DNA of 64,000 nt from an uncultured Devosia sp. (GCF_963517015.1 NZ_CAUQDV010000004.1:69464-133463), one strand, 5' to 3'. Positions 8,618-17,504 are shown, counted from the first letter of the stretch. Translations and numbers: made by a program. The notes: generated by a model not told the origin, from the sequence alone.

Positions 8618-10477
8618 TTGACCAAGGACAGGGGTAGCCGCGACCGTTCTCGCGGCGATGCACATTCCCATGTAGCGGCGGCTCATGCCGGCAGGCATCT
8701 CGGCCCACTGGCCCGGATCACGTTGTATTCGTTCCGCCATCCCTGGCAGGCGAGCCTTGCCATTGGCGGCACGGTCATTGCTTCGGTGCTGCAGCTGATG
8801 ATCCCGCGCGTGCTCGGTCAGGCGGTGGACCAGGCCTCGGGCCTGACCGTGGGTTCCCAAGGCGGCGCGGCGCAGCAGGCCCTGTTCTGGAGCGCGGTGA
8901 CGCTGCTCTGCCTGTCGGTGGCGCGCGGACTTTTCACCCTGGTGCAGAACTATTTCTCGGAAAGCGTCGGTCATCGCGTCGGCTATGAACTGCGTCTCGC
9001 CTTCTACGACAAGGTGCAGCGCCTTTCCTATTCCTACCACGACCGCGTTCATTCCGGCGACCTGATCACCCTCGGCCTGCTCGATCTCGACGGGCTGCGC
9101 ATGTTTTTTGCCACCGGTTTCGTCCGCACCATCCTGCTGACCGTGTTGATCGGCGTCGGCGCGGTGATGCTGCTGACCACCGATGTGCTGCTTGGCCTCC
9201 TGGCGCTGAGCTTTGTGCCCTTCGTTGCCTGGCGCTCGTCCGTCGCCCAGCTCACGCTGCGCAAGACCTGGCTCGTGTTGCAGGAACGCCTTTCGGTGCT
9301 GACCCGCGTCATGGAAGAAAATCTGGGCGGCATCCGCGTGGTCCGCGCCTTCTCCGGCCAGAAGCACGAGATCGCCAAGTTCGACACGGCCTCCGAAGCC
9401 GCCCTCGAACTGGCCCATGAACGCGTGCTGGTCCGCGTGCGCAACACCTCGATGATGACCTTTTCCTTCTTTGCCGCCATGGGTCTGGTACTCTGGGTCG
9501 GCGGCAACAAGGTCATCGCCGGAGAGATGAGCGTCGGCACGCTCGCCAGTTTTTTGACCTTCATGACCATCCTGCAGATGCCGGTGCGCCAGCTTGGCTT
9601 GATGGTCAATTCCTTTGCCCGCGCGTCCACCTGCGGCACGCGTTTCTATGCCTTCCTCGATCACGCCGTCGAAATCGAGGACAGCCCCAATGCCGCCCCG
9701 CTCCGGGTGACGGACGGCACGCTCCGCTTCGAGGATGTGCATTTCACCTATCCCGGCTCCACCCACCCCACCCTCAATGGCATCAGCTTCGAGGGCCGCA
9801 AGGGCCAGACCATCGGCATTGTCGGCGCGCCCGGCAGCGGCAAGTCGACGCTCGCCCACCTCATCTCGCGCTTCTACGACACCACCTCCGGCAAGGTGAC
9901 CATCGACGGCCAGGACGTTCGCGACGCAACGCTCGAAAGCCTCCGCCGCAATGTCGCTGTAGTGCAGCAGGACAGTTTCCTTTTCACCACCACGATCGAG
10001 AACAACATCGCCTATGGCGATCCCTGGGCCAAGGAAACCAAGATCGAAAAGGCGGCCGAAAGCGCCCAGCTGCACAATTACATCGCCGGTCTCCCTGCCG
10101 AATATGACACGGTGGTCGGCGAACGCGGCGTCTCGCTCTCGGGCGGCCAGCGCCAGCGCCTCTCCATTGCCCGTAGCCTCGTGATGAAACCCGCCGTCAT
10201 GGTGTTCGACGATTCAACCGCCGCGATCGATGCCGGCACCGAACACCGCATTCGCTCGGCCATGCGCCGCTTCGCCAAGGACCGTGTGACCATCATCATC
10301 GCCCATCGCCTGTCTTCGCTGATGCATGCCGACACCATCCTCTTCCTCGAAGACGGACAGATCGTCGAGCGCGGCAGCCATGACGAACTCCTGGCGCAGA
10401 ACGGGCGCTACCACGCCCTGTTCGACTTGCAGACCCGCCCGGCGGATGACATCGAGATCGGGGAGGCCGCCCAATGA
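8618..10477 (+). CDS. ABC exporter half-transporter, subunit with degenerate ATPase site
   Basis: A 619-residue fused permease-ATPase. Six membrane helices occupy about residues 45-330. The nucleotide-binding domain has Walker A GAPGSGKST, signature LSGGQRQRLS and switch His in IIIAHRLSS. Its Walker B reads VMVFDDST, so the catalytic Glu is replaced by Asp, as in the degenerate subunit of heterodimeric exporters such as BmrC and TM287. It pairs with the next gene, overlapping it by 4 bp. The start is a TTG at 8618 with a weak GGA site; no better in-frame start is near. Likely role: export of a lipid, drug or peptide across the inner membrane. Confidence 0.88.
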   Translation: MTKDRGSRDRSRGDAHSHVAAAHAGRHLGPLARITLYSFRHPWQASLAIGGTVIASVLQLMIPRVLGQAVDQASGLTVGSQGGAAQQALFWSAVTLLCLSVARGLFTLVQNYFSESVGHRVGYELRLAFYDKVQRLSYSYHDRVHSGDLITLGLLDLDGLRMFFATGFVRTILLTVLIGVGAVMLLTTDVLLGLLALSFVPFVAWRSSVAQLTLRKTWLVLQERLSVLTRVMEENLGGIRVVRAFSGQKHEIAKFDTASEAALELAHERVLVRVRNTSMMTFSFFAAMGLVLWVGGNKVIAGEMSVGTLASFLTFMTILQMPVRQLGLMVNSFARASTCGTRFYAFLDHAVEIEDSPNAAPLRVTDGTLRFEDVHFTYPGSTHPTLNGISFEGRKGQTIGIVGAPGSGKSTLAHLISRFYDTTSGKVTIDGQDVRDATLESLRRNVAVVQQDSFLFTTTIENNIAYGDPWAKETKIEKAAESAQLHNYIAGLPAEYDTVVGERGVSLSGGQRQRLSIARSLVMKPAVMVFDDSTAAIDAGTEHRIRSAMRRFAKDRVTIIIAHRLSSLMHADTILFLEDGQIVERGSHDELLAQNGRYHALFDLQTRPADDIEIGEAAQ

Positions 10478-12372
10478 GCGTGATCGAGGACGACGAACGC
10501 GACACCGCCAGCTTTCCCGGCCAGCGCCCGCCCCGCGCTTCGGTAGGCAGTCACAAGATCGAGGAAGAAGTCTTCGGCAAGGCCTATGATCCCAAGACCG
10601 TGCGCCGCATCTGGGCCTTCGTGGAACCCTATCGCCACAAGATCTATCTCTCCGTTGGCGCCGTCCTGCTGTTCACCGCCACCCAGCTTGCCATTCCGCT
10701 GATCATCGGCTGGGCCATCGACTCCGCGCTCGTTGCGGGCGGTACGGCTGCCAACCTGCTCTGGGCGGTGCTTGCCTTCGCCGTGGTCGTGCTGCTTAAT
10801 TTCGTCGCGTCCTGGGTTCAGGAAAGCCAAGTCGGCGAGGTGGCCGAGAATGTCCTCTTCGACATGCGCCGCGCCATGTTTGCCCAGCTCCAGCGGGTCT
10901 CGCTGAGCTTCATGGACAAGACCGAAGTCGGCCGCCTGATGAGCCGCCTCCAGGGCGACGTCAATTCCATGCAGGAGTTCCTCGAGACCTCGGTGATTTC
11001 CGTCGGCGACATCGTCCTGCTCTTTGGCATCATCATCGTGTTGCTGAGCCTCGACCCCTGGCTGGGCCTCCTCACGCTGATCACCATGCCGGTGCTGTTC
11101 ATCGTCCGCATCTTCTGGCTGCCCCCGGCTAAGCGCGCCTTCTGGGCGGCGCATGAAACCAATTCGCTGACCAATGGCGCCATGGCCGAAGGCATCAATG
11201 GCGTCCGCACCGTGCAGAACCTCGATCGCCAGCAGGTCAATTTCGACCTCTATGACGACAAGGCGCACCAGAACCTGCGCACCCAGCTGACCGGCTCCAA
11301 ATATGCCCAGGTCATGGTCCCCATCGTGGATTCACTGACCGGCGTCGCCATGGCCACCGTCGTGCTGGTGGGTGGTTCGCTGGTGCTCAATGGTGGGCTG
11401 CAGGTCGGCGTCATCGTCGCCTTCCTCTTCTATATCCAGCGCTTCTTTGATCCGATCCGCTCGCTGACCATGCAATATTCCATCATGCAGCGCGCCATGA
11501 CCTCCGGCCGTCGCATCACCGAAGTGCTCGACCTGCCGGTCACCATCAACGACAAGCGCGACGCCCTCGAACTGACCTCGGATATGGATGGCTCGGTTGC
11601 CTTCAACGACGTGGTCTTCGGCTATGACCCCGACCGTCCGGTGCTGAAACACGTCTCCTTCCGCGTCAATCCCGGCGAGACGGTCGCCCTCGTCGGGCCC
11701 ACCGGCTCGGGCAAGACCAGCGCCATGGCCCTCGTCCATCGCTTTTACGAAGTGCAGGAAGGTGCCGTGCTGGTCGGCGGCTATGACGTGCGCAATGTCA
11801 CCCAGGAGTCGCTGGGCGAACAGGTCGCCATGGTGCTGCAGGAGCCTTTCCTCTTCACCGGCACGGTCTTCGACAACATCCGCTACAACAAGCAGTCTGC
11901 GACCCGCGAGGATGTCGTCACCGCGGCCAAGGCGGTCGGCGCGCATGACTTCATCACGCGTCTCCCCGGCGGCTATGACAGCCGTCTCGAACAGCGTGGC
12001 TCCAACCTGTCCCTCGGCCAGAGACAATTGCTCAGTTTCGCCCGCGCCCTCGTCGCCGATGCGAAAATCCTCGTTCTCGACGAAGCCACCGCCAATATCG
12101 ATAGCTACACCGAACGCCAGATCCAGAAGGCCCTCGAAACCCTGCTCGAAGGCCGCACCGGCCTCGTCATCGCCCACCGCCTCGCCACCATCCGCGGTGC
12201 CGATCACATCATCGTGCTGCAGAACGGCGAAAAGATCGAAGAGGGCAATCACGACCAGCTCATGGAACTGGGCGGCCTCTACTCCCGCCTCTACAACATG
12301 AACTACGCCAGCTTCGACGACATCCCCGACGAGCTGGTGGCCCAGGCCAACGCCAAGGCGGCGAGTACTTAG
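10474..12372 (+). CDS. ABC exporter half-transporter, catalytically intact subunit
   Basis: A 632-residue fused permease-ATPase and partner of the upstream gene. A soluble N-terminal segment of about 50 residues precedes six membrane helices (about 55-335). Walker A is GPTGSGKTS, the signature is altered to LSLGQRQLLS (Gly to Leu at position 3), Walker B is ILVLDEATANID with the catalytic Glu present, and the switch is LVIAHRLAT. The altered signature here and the altered Walker B in the partner would fall in the same composite site, which fits a heterodimer with one active and one degenerate site. A family B repeat lies downstream. Confidence 0.88.
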   Translation: MSVIEDDERDTASFPGQRPPRASVGSHKIEEEVFGKAYDPKTVRRIWAFVEPYRHKIYLSVGAVLLFTATQLAIPLIIGWAIDSALVAGGTAANLLWAVLAFAVVVLLNFVASWVQESQVGEVAENVLFDMRRAMFAQLQRVSLSFMDKTEVGRLMSRLQGDVNSMQEFLETSVISVGDIVLLFGIIIVLLSLDPWLGLLTLITMPVLFIVRIFWLPPAKRAFWAAHETNSLTNGAMAEGINGVRTVQNLDRQQVNFDLYDDKAHQNLRTQLTGSKYAQVMVPIVDSLTGVAMATVVLVGGSLVLNGGLQVGVIVAFLFYIQRFFDPIRSLTMQYSIMQRAMTSGRRITEVLDLPVTINDKRDALELTSDMDGSVAFNDVVFGYDPDRPVLKHVSFRVNPGETVALVGPTGSGKTSAMALVHRFYEVQEGAVLVGGYDVRNVTQESLGEQVAMVLQEPFLFTGTVFDNIRYNKQSATREDVVTAAKAVGAHDFITRLPGGYDSRLEQRGSNLSLGQRQLLSFARALVADAKILVLDEATANIDSYTERQIQKALETLLEGRTGLVIAHRLATIRGADHIIVLQNGEKIEEGNHDQLMELGGLYSRLYNMNYASFDDIPDELVAQANAKAAST

Positions 12373-12410
12373 AGGCGGCTATGCTTGGTTTGGTCACTGC
12401 AGCTCCAACA

Positions 12411-12557
12411 CACGCGGTGTCATCCCGGCCTTGAGCCGGGATCCATCCCGAGATGGGTGGGCCCTGCCGCAAGGTGGTTAGAGCTGTCACCACGACCTTG
12501 CGGCTGCGACTCGATCTCGGGATGGGCCCCGGCTCAAGGCCGGGGTGACACCGTGGG
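12411..12557. repeat. Palindromic element, family B, copy 1
   Basis: About 147 bp of nested inverted repeat. The outer arm GTGTCATCCCGGCCTTGAGC is answered by GGCTCAAGGCCGGGGTGACAC; inside are CATCCCGAGAT / ATCTCGGGATG and CCGCAAGGTGG / CCACGACCTTGCGG. A second good copy is at 23152-23283 and a broken one at 63752-63955. The whole unit could fold into one long RNA hairpin after the ABC exporter genes. Confidence 0.88.
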
Positions 12558-12639
12558 TGTGGAAGCATAAAGGGTGCAAACGACACTCTTGGCAAATCCC
12601 TCAACTTCGCTAACGTGTTCCAAAACTTAGGAACTTTTC

Positions 12640-13944
12640 ATGCGCCTCATTGCCCTTGCCGCCATTTTGCTCGCCACCACGCCCGCCTTCGCCGTCGATG
12701 CGGTCACCTATCGCGGCACGCTCGGCACCCATGACATCGTCGTCGAGCTCGCCTCCGAGATCGAAGGCAAGATGGTCGGCCGCTACAGCTATCTCGGCAA
12801 CGGCGGCGACATTCCGCTGACCTTCATGGGGCGCCTTGGTACGCCCGTGCTGATGATGGAAGAAGCGCCCTGCACCGAGGATACCTGTGCGGCCGATGAC
12901 GACGGCAATGTGCTGAACCCGCCGATCGGTGCATTCTGGAGTGTCACGCCGTCAGCCGATGGTGCCACCCTGACCGGCACCTGGGAACCCGGCGGAAAAT
13001 CCGGCAAGACCCTGGACATCACTCTCGAACGCGTTGGTCAGCGGACACTACCCGAGGACGAGGAAATCACGCCGTCCTCGATCCGCGAAAGCGCCATGGA
13101 CCTGATCTGGCGCAGCGAGCGCAGCTTCAACAGGGACACCGCGCCCTATGAATTCGCCAAGCAGGAAGTGCCGTTCGATGGCGGCCCGGAGCAGGAGCTG
13201 GAAGGCTCGGCATTCCGCTATGTCATCGACCCGCGCACCAAATTCCAGTTTCCGCGCGTGGTGGCCCTCGCTGACGGCTCGCCCATCGATCAGGTCAATG
13301 ACGCGCTGGAAATCCGTCACACCATCATCAACACCTTCGCCTTTGATTGCCTGTCCCAGGTCTATCCGGCCTTTGGCGCAACCCAGAGCATGATCGGCTT
13401 CGGGCGTGGCACCCTGGGTGACTATGACGCCGAGCAGGTCGAGCTGAACTACCTCTCCCCCACCGCCATGAGCTGGACCGAAAGCGGCAGCACCTTCTGC
13501 GGCGGCGCCTACCCGCACAACCATTGCGATAGCTACAATCTGGACGTCAAGACCGGCGAGACCTTCCCGCTGGCCAATGTGTTCAAGGGCTGGATCGCCA
13601 CCAACAGCCGGGCCGATTGGGATGCCGAGGTCGATCAGGCCGAGGCGGCGGTGTGGCCCGGCAACTACTTCTGGAAAGCCGATCAAAGCCTCGTCGATTT
13701 CGCTATGGCCCGCGCGCCGATCAATGCAGACGCCGAATATGACGAGGACTGCGGCCTCGTCGACACCACGCAGGACTATCTGGCCATCCGCTTCGCCCCC
13801 GGCGGCGCGGCCGTGTTCCGGCTCGAAGGCCTGCCCCATGTCATGGGCGCCTGCATCGGCGACCTGATGACCATCAAGCTCGGCGACGATCCCGAAATCC
13901 TCGCCCCGACCGCCGGTGACTATTTCCCCGACTTGGCTGGCTGA
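12640..13944 (+). CDS. Secreted protein of unknown function
   Basis: A 434-residue protein with a clear signal peptide (MRLIALAAILLATTPAFA, cleavage after AFA). The N-terminal ~130 residues look like a beta-rich domain with repeated Thr/Gly turns and a paired Cys segment (APCTEDTC). The second part has LSPTAMSWTESG, CGGAYPHNHC and LDVKTGETFPLANVF. The last is reminiscent of the DUF3298/RsiV-type domain, but that is only a motif impression. A TAGGAAC site precedes the ATG. It is transcribed alone between the ABC exporter and a TSUP permease. Location is most likely periplasmic. Confidence 0.75.
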   Translation: MRLIALAAILLATTPAFAVDAVTYRGTLGTHDIVVELASEIEGKMVGRYSYLGNGGDIPLTFMGRLGTPVLMMEEAPCTEDTCAADDDGNVLNPPIGAFWSVTPSADGATLTGTWEPGGKSGKTLDITLERVGQRTLPEDEEITPSSIRESAMDLIWRSERSFNRDTAPYEFAKQEVPFDGGPEQELEGSAFRYVIDPRTKFQFPRVVALADGSPIDQVNDALEIRHTIINTFAFDCLSQVYPAFGATQSMIGFGRGTLGDYDAEQVELNYLSPTAMSWTESGSTFCGGAYPHNHCDSYNLDVKTGETFPLANVFKGWIATNSRADWDAEVDQAEAAVWPGNYFWKADQSLVDFAMARAPINADAEYDEDCGLVDTTQDYLAIRFAPGGAAVFRLEGLPHVMGACIGDLMTIKLGDDPEILAPTAGDYFPDLAG

Positions 13945-13982
13945 TACGCATCGCGGCATGACCTCTTGCCGCATCGGCCATG

Positions 13983-14004
13983 GCGCCAGCCAGCGGGCTG
14001 GCGC
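13983..14004. other. Stem-loop upstream of the TSUP gene
   Basis: GCGCCAGCC and GGCTGGCGC form a perfect 9-bp stem around AGCG. There is no T-run on either side, so termination is doubtful. It may be part of the 5' leader of the next gene or a simple REP-like hairpin. Confidence 0.4.
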
Positions 14005-14035
14005 ATGAAGGCTTTGTGACAAGAGGACATGCCCG

Positions 14036-14773
14036 ATGAGCCTTCCGATAGCCGCCGCCTTGCTTGTGGCGGTCTTCTTCACTTCCATGCTCTCGGGCAT
14101 CTTCGGCATGGCCGGCGGGCTGATCCTGCTCGGCATCCTGCTGCTGCTCCTGCCTGTGGGCACCGCCATCGCCGTGCAGGGCGCCATCCAGCTCATCGCC
14201 AATGGCTCGCGCGCCTTCATGTCTCGCGCTTATATCGACTGGAAAGTGCTCTCCATCATGACGGCGGGCCTGCTGACCGTCGGCGCCATTCTCTTCATCG
14301 TCCGCTACACGCCCGATCTGGCCACGGTCTGCATCACCATCGGGCTCCTGCCCATCCTGCTCTGGATTCCGCAATCCTGGCTGGCGCTCGATGCCAGCAA
14401 ACCGCACCACGCCTTCATTTGCGGCTTCCTTGGCGGTGGCGTGAACCTGGGTGTCGGCGTCGCCGGTCCCACCATCGACATGTTCTTTATTCGCACCCCC
14501 ATGGATCGCCGCGCCATCATCGCCACCAAGGCGGCGGCGCAGGTGGTCAATCACACGGCCAAGATCATCTTCTACTGGCAGTCGACCGCCGTGCTCACCG
14601 GTTTCGAATGGGGCTGGGTTGCCGTCGCCGCGCCTTTCGCCATTCTCGGCACCAGCGCCGGCCATTGGGTGCTGCAGCGCCTGACCGATGCAAATTTCAA
14701 ATCCTGGACGCGTTTGCTTGTCACGGCTGTGGGCATTTACTATCTGCTGCGCGGCATTTCCTTGCTGATCTGA
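14036..14773 (+). CDS. TSUP family (TauE/SafE) membrane permease
   Basis: A 245-residue protein with about seven to eight hydrophobic segments. The N-terminal motif FFTSMLSGIFGMAGGLILLG is the first half of the TauE/SafE duplicated repeat; the second half appears as GFLGGGVNLGVGVAGPTIDMFFI near residue 125. Family members export sulfite, sulfoacetate or other organosulfur anions. A LysR regulator gene follows 32 bp downstream on the same strand and may sense the exported compound. The start ATG is preceded by AAGAGGAC. Confidence 0.85.
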   Translation: MSLPIAAALLVAVFFTSMLSGIFGMAGGLILLGILLLLLPVGTAIAVQGAIQLIANGSRAFMSRAYIDWKVLSIMTAGLLTVGAILFIVRYTPDLATVCITIGLLPILLWIPQSWLALDASKPHHAFICGFLGGGVNLGVGVAGPTIDMFFIRTPMDRRAIIATKAAAQVVNHTAKIIFYWQSTAVLTGFEWGWVAVAAPFAILGTSAGHWVLQRLTDANFKSWTRLLVTAVGIYYLLRGISLLI

Positions 14774-14805
14774 CGCCGATGAGTATGGTGCCCTCGGGAG
14801 ACGAC

Positions 14806-15717
14806 ATGGCACCTTTCGACAGCGTTACGGCGCGACTTATTCTTCTTTTGGCCGAAACCGGCTCCATTGGCCGCGCCGCCGAGCGCGAAGGCATCGCCTC
14901 TTCGGCGGTCAGCCGGCGCGTGTCCGACCTCGAAAGCCGGCTAGGCGTGGTCCTGTTCGATCGCTCGGCCCAGGGCGTCAAGCTGACCAGCGCCGGCGAA
15001 GCCTATGCGGAAGGGTGCCGCACCGTGCTGCGCGCCATTGCCGATCTCGACGTCGTCATGGCCGATTTTGGTGCGGGGCTGCGCGGCAACCTGCGCCTCG
15101 CCTGCACCAGTTCGGCTTTGACCGGCCGGCTGCCAGAGCTCCTCGCGCGCTATGCCGCCAGGCACGACGGCATCAGCCTCGATATCCAGGAAATGGGTGC
15201 CGCCAAGGCCTTGCTGGCGCTCGACGAGGGCAGGGCGGATATCGCCATCGTCTCCGACAACTACGATTTCACCCGTTTCGAGATCAAACCCTTCGAGGAT
15301 GACCGCGTCTGGGTGCTCGTTCCCCCCGACCATCCCCTGGCCGCCAGCATCGAGCCACGCAAGGATATCGCCTTCGCCCAGGTTCTCGATCACTCCATCG
15401 TCGGCATTCACCAGGTCGGCTCGCTCAATCGCCTCCTGGGGGAAGCTGCCGAACAGGCCGGCAAGCCGCTGGTCGAAAACCTGCGCGTCGAAAGCTTCCC
15501 CGCGCTGGTCCGCATGGTCGAGGCCGGCTTCGGCATCGGCTTCCTGCGTTCGACCAGCCTCCATCTTCTCGCCGGCACCGATCTGGTCTGCGCCCCGCTC
15601 GCCGAACCCTGGGCCCTGCGCCAGCTCCTCGTCGCGCGCCGCAAGACCTCGCCGCTCTCGGCTGCCATGAAGAGCTTCATTGCGCTGTGCAGCGAAACCT
15701 ACGCGCCCAGCACCTGA
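14806..15717 (+). CDS. LysR family transcriptional regulator
   Basis: A 303-residue regulator. The N-terminal winged helix-turn-helix is visible in LILLLAETGSIGRAAEREGI, SSAVSRRVSDLESRLGVVLFDRS and GVKLTSAGEAY. The rest is a periplasmic-binding-protein-like effector domain starting at about residue 90. The ATG at 14806 has CGGGAG five bases upstream, so it is preferred over the ATGs at 14779 and 14785. Most LysR proteins control a neighbouring gene; here the upstream TSUP permease on the same strand is the nearest candidate. Confidence 0.9.
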   Translation: MAPFDSVTARLILLLAETGSIGRAAEREGIASSAVSRRVSDLESRLGVVLFDRSAQGVKLTSAGEAYAEGCRTVLRAIADLDVVMADFGAGLRGNLRLACTSSALTGRLPELLARYAARHDGISLDIQEMGAAKALLALDEGRADIAIVSDNYDFTRFEIKPFEDDRVWVLVPPDHPLAASIEPRKDIAFAQVLDHSIVGIHQVGSLNRLLGEAAEQAGKPLVENLRVESFPALVRMVEAGFGIGFLRSTSLHLLAGTDLVCAPLAEPWALRQLLVARRKTSPLSAAMKSFIALCSETYAPST

Positions 15718-15782
15718 AACTGTCGCAGGTCAATCGCCGCGACAACTCGGCAATTGAGCACCACGGCAAAGCCGCCTAGAAG

Positions 15783-16172
15783 ATGACCATGCTCACCTCG
15801 CGCAATATCGGCAGAGAGATCGGAACGGCCCTGGCCGTGCTCGCCATCTATTTGCTGACCATGCTGATGCCGCTGCATCAGGCGCGCGCCAGCCAGCTCG
15901 CTTTCGAGGAACTGGGCTATTCCACCACCACTGTCGGCTGGGTGCTCTGCACGCCCGGCCTGCCCTCGGGCGGCGACAGCGATGTAACCGTCGCCAAATG
16001 CCCTGCCACCGGCATCGGCAAGCATGAACTGGCGCTGCCGACGCCCGAAAGCCTGCCGCTCGCTTTCGACCGCGTCGCGCTTTCTGCTGCGCCAACCCCG
16101 GCCATCTCAGCCTTTCTGCCTGCGCCCACTGCGCCGCCCACCGGTTCACGCGCGCCTCCGGCCTCGGTCTGA
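15783..16172 (+). CDS. Small exported protein, DUF2946-like, next to copper genes
   Basis: A 129-residue protein. The N terminus has a hydrophobic segment (ALAVLAIYLLTMLMPLHQARA) that can be a signal peptide or anchor. Two Cys follow (VLCTPGLPSGG and AKCP), then a Pro/Ala-rich C-terminal tail. Proteins of this shape (DUF2946 and relatives) are often encoded beside copper chaperones, which fits the PCu(A)C and SCO genes directly downstream. I assign the family only tentatively. A short GCCCCTTGGGGC hairpin lies between this gene and the next. Confidence 0.6.
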   Translation: MTMLTSRNIGREIGTALAVLAIYLLTMLMPLHQARASQLAFEELGYSTTTVGWVLCTPGLPSGGDSDVTVAKCPATGIGKHELALPTPESLPLAFDRVALSAAPTPAISAFLPAPTAPPTGSRAPPASV

Positions 16173-16227
16173 CCCACACGCCCCTTGGGGCTTCCAGACC
16201 TCATTTCAGAAAACCGGAAGTATCATC

Positions 16228-16749
16228 ATGATCCGTCAGCTCCGCGCCGCCTTCGTGGCCGCCATTGTTCTTGCCACGCCTGCCTTCGCCCACAATGGCG
16301 TCATCCATCTCGGCGATATCGACATCTCGCTGCCCTTCTCCCGCGCCACTCTGCCCAATGCCCCCGTCGGCGGTGGCTTCCTGACCATCACCAACAAGGG
16401 CGCCGAAGACGACCGCCTTGTCTCGGCTACCTCCAGTGTGGCTGGCGATACGCAGATCCATGAAATGGCCATGGAAGGCGACGTCATGAAGATGCGCGAA
16501 CTGGCCGATGGCCTTGTCATTCCAGCCGGCGAAACCGTCACGCTCGAGCCGGGCGGCTTCCACATCATGTTCATGAAGCTCAACCAGCCCTTCGTCGAAG
16601 GCGAAACCGTTACCGTCACCCTGACCTTCGAAAAGGCCGGCACCGTCGAAGTCCCGCTGCCTGTTCAGTCGCCGGCAGCCGATGGCGCGCCTGCCATGGA
16701 CCATGGGGACCATGGTGACCACGGCACCGAAACCGAACAGGCGCATTGA
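16228..16749 (+). CDS. Copper chaperone PCu(A)C
   Basis: A 173-residue periplasmic protein with signal peptide MIRQLRAAFVAAIVLATPAFA. The copper-site pattern is present: IHEMAMEGDVMKMRE near residue 75 and GGFHIMFMKL near residue 110, giving the His/Met ligands of the H(M)X10MX21HXM motif. A His/Asp-rich tail (MDHGDHGDHG) may add a second copper site. PCu(A)C delivers Cu(I) to the CuA centre of cytochrome oxidase, usually with SCO, whose gene follows with a one-base overlap. The start has GGAAG seven bases upstream; a longer frame upstream overlaps the previous gene and is not real. Confidence 0.93.
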   Translation: MIRQLRAAFVAAIVLATPAFAHNGVIHLGDIDISLPFSRATLPNAPVGGGFLTITNKGAEDDRLVSATSSVAGDTQIHEMAMEGDVMKMRELADGLVIPAGETVTLEPGGFHIMFMKLNQPFVEGETVTVTLTFEKAGTVEVPLPVQSPAADGAPAMDHGDHGDHGTETEQAH

Positions 16750-17345
16750 TGGCCAATCTCAAGCAAGTCCGCATGGTGCTCTGGGGTCTCGTTGGCGTCT
16801 TCGCCATCGGCGCCCTGGTGCTCTACACCTTCAGCATGACCAACCGTAGCACCGAAGCCTCTGGCCTCGGCCACGGCGACTATCAACTGGCCACGGTGAC
16901 GGGCGAGCCCTTCACCCGCGAGAGCTTCGATGGCACGCCCTCGATTCTCTTCTTCGGCTTCACCCATTGCCCCGAAGTCTGCCCCACCTCCCTGGCCGAA
17001 ATCACCACCTGGTATGACGACCTCGGCGACGAGGCAAAGGACCTCAAGGCCTATTTCGTGACGGTCGATCCCGAGCGCGACACGCCCGAGATTCTTGCCG
17101 ATTACGTCGCCTGGACCGGCCACGTCACCGGTCTCGTCGGCACGCCCGAAGAGATCGAAAAGGCCACCAAGGCCTGGGCGGTCTATGCCGCCAGGGTGCC
17201 GCTCGAAGACGGCGATTACACCATGGATCACACCGCGTCGGTCTTCCTGCTCGACAAGCAGGGCGAGTTCTCCGGTACCATCGCCTATCGCGAAGACAAG
17301 GCGACGGCCCTCGGTAAACTCCGCAATCTTCTCGCCAAATCCTGA
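16749..17345 (+). CDS. SCO family (SCO1/SenC/PrrC) copper protein
   Basis: A 198-residue membrane-anchored thioredoxin-fold protein. One N-terminal helix (MVLWGLVGVFAIGALVLYTF) is followed by the copper motif FFGFTHCPEVCPTSLAEI, in which CPEVCP gives two Cys ligands, and by DHTASVFLLD with the third ligand His near residue 157. It acts in the periplasm in assembly of the CuA site of cytochrome c oxidase. The ATG at 16749 overlaps the previous stop by one base (TGATG). A strong terminator follows. Confidence 0.94.
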   Translation: MANLKQVRMVLWGLVGVFAIGALVLYTFSMTNRSTEASGLGHGDYQLATVTGEPFTRESFDGTPSILFFGFTHCPEVCPTSLAEITTWYDDLGDEAKDLKAYFVTVDPERDTPEILADYVAWTGHVTGLVGTPEEIEKATKAWAVYAARVPLEDGDYTMDHTASVFLLDKQGEFSGTIAYREDKATALGKLRNLLAKS

Positions 17346-17352
17346 TGCAATT

Positions 17353-17388
17353 GGCCGGGCGATTAAATTCGTCCGGCCATTTTATTAT
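17353..17388 (+). terminator. Rho-independent terminator after the copper genes
   Basis: GGCCGGGCGA and TTCGTCCGGCC form a stem of about 10 bp, one G-U pair included, followed by TTTTATTAT. It lies 8 bp after the SCO stop. Confidence 0.8.
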
Positions 17389-17389
17389 A

Positions 17390-17404
17390 TGACGGACTGC
17401 GTCA
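17390..17404 (+). promoter_or_regulatory. Candidate RirA iron-responsive operator (TGA-N9-TCA)
   Basis: TGACGGACTGCGTCA fits the IRO-box TGA-N9-TCA exactly, and the dyad extends to TGACG/CGTCA. It lies about 100 bp upstream of the siderophore binding-protein gene. RirA represses iron uptake genes through this box in Rhizobium; whether this organism encodes RirA is not visible here. Confidence 0.55.
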
Positions 17405-17504
17405 ACTTATCTTTTGACTCGACTTCCGCACGCCGTTACCAAACCAGACAAGCGTCATCATCTTTGATCGCGCTCCCGTTCATTACTCTGGATTGGAAGC
17501 CCTC

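Noticed and set aside
8444..10075. A 543-codon minus-strand frame opposite the first ABC exporter gene
   Set aside because: Shadow of the coding frame; no motif and no ribosome binding site.
14029..14805. A frame that appears to extend the LysR gene upstream by about 250 codons
   Set aside because: The extension lies wholly inside the TSUP gene in another frame and is Arg/His rich; ATG 14806 has a good ribosome binding site and starts the HTH.
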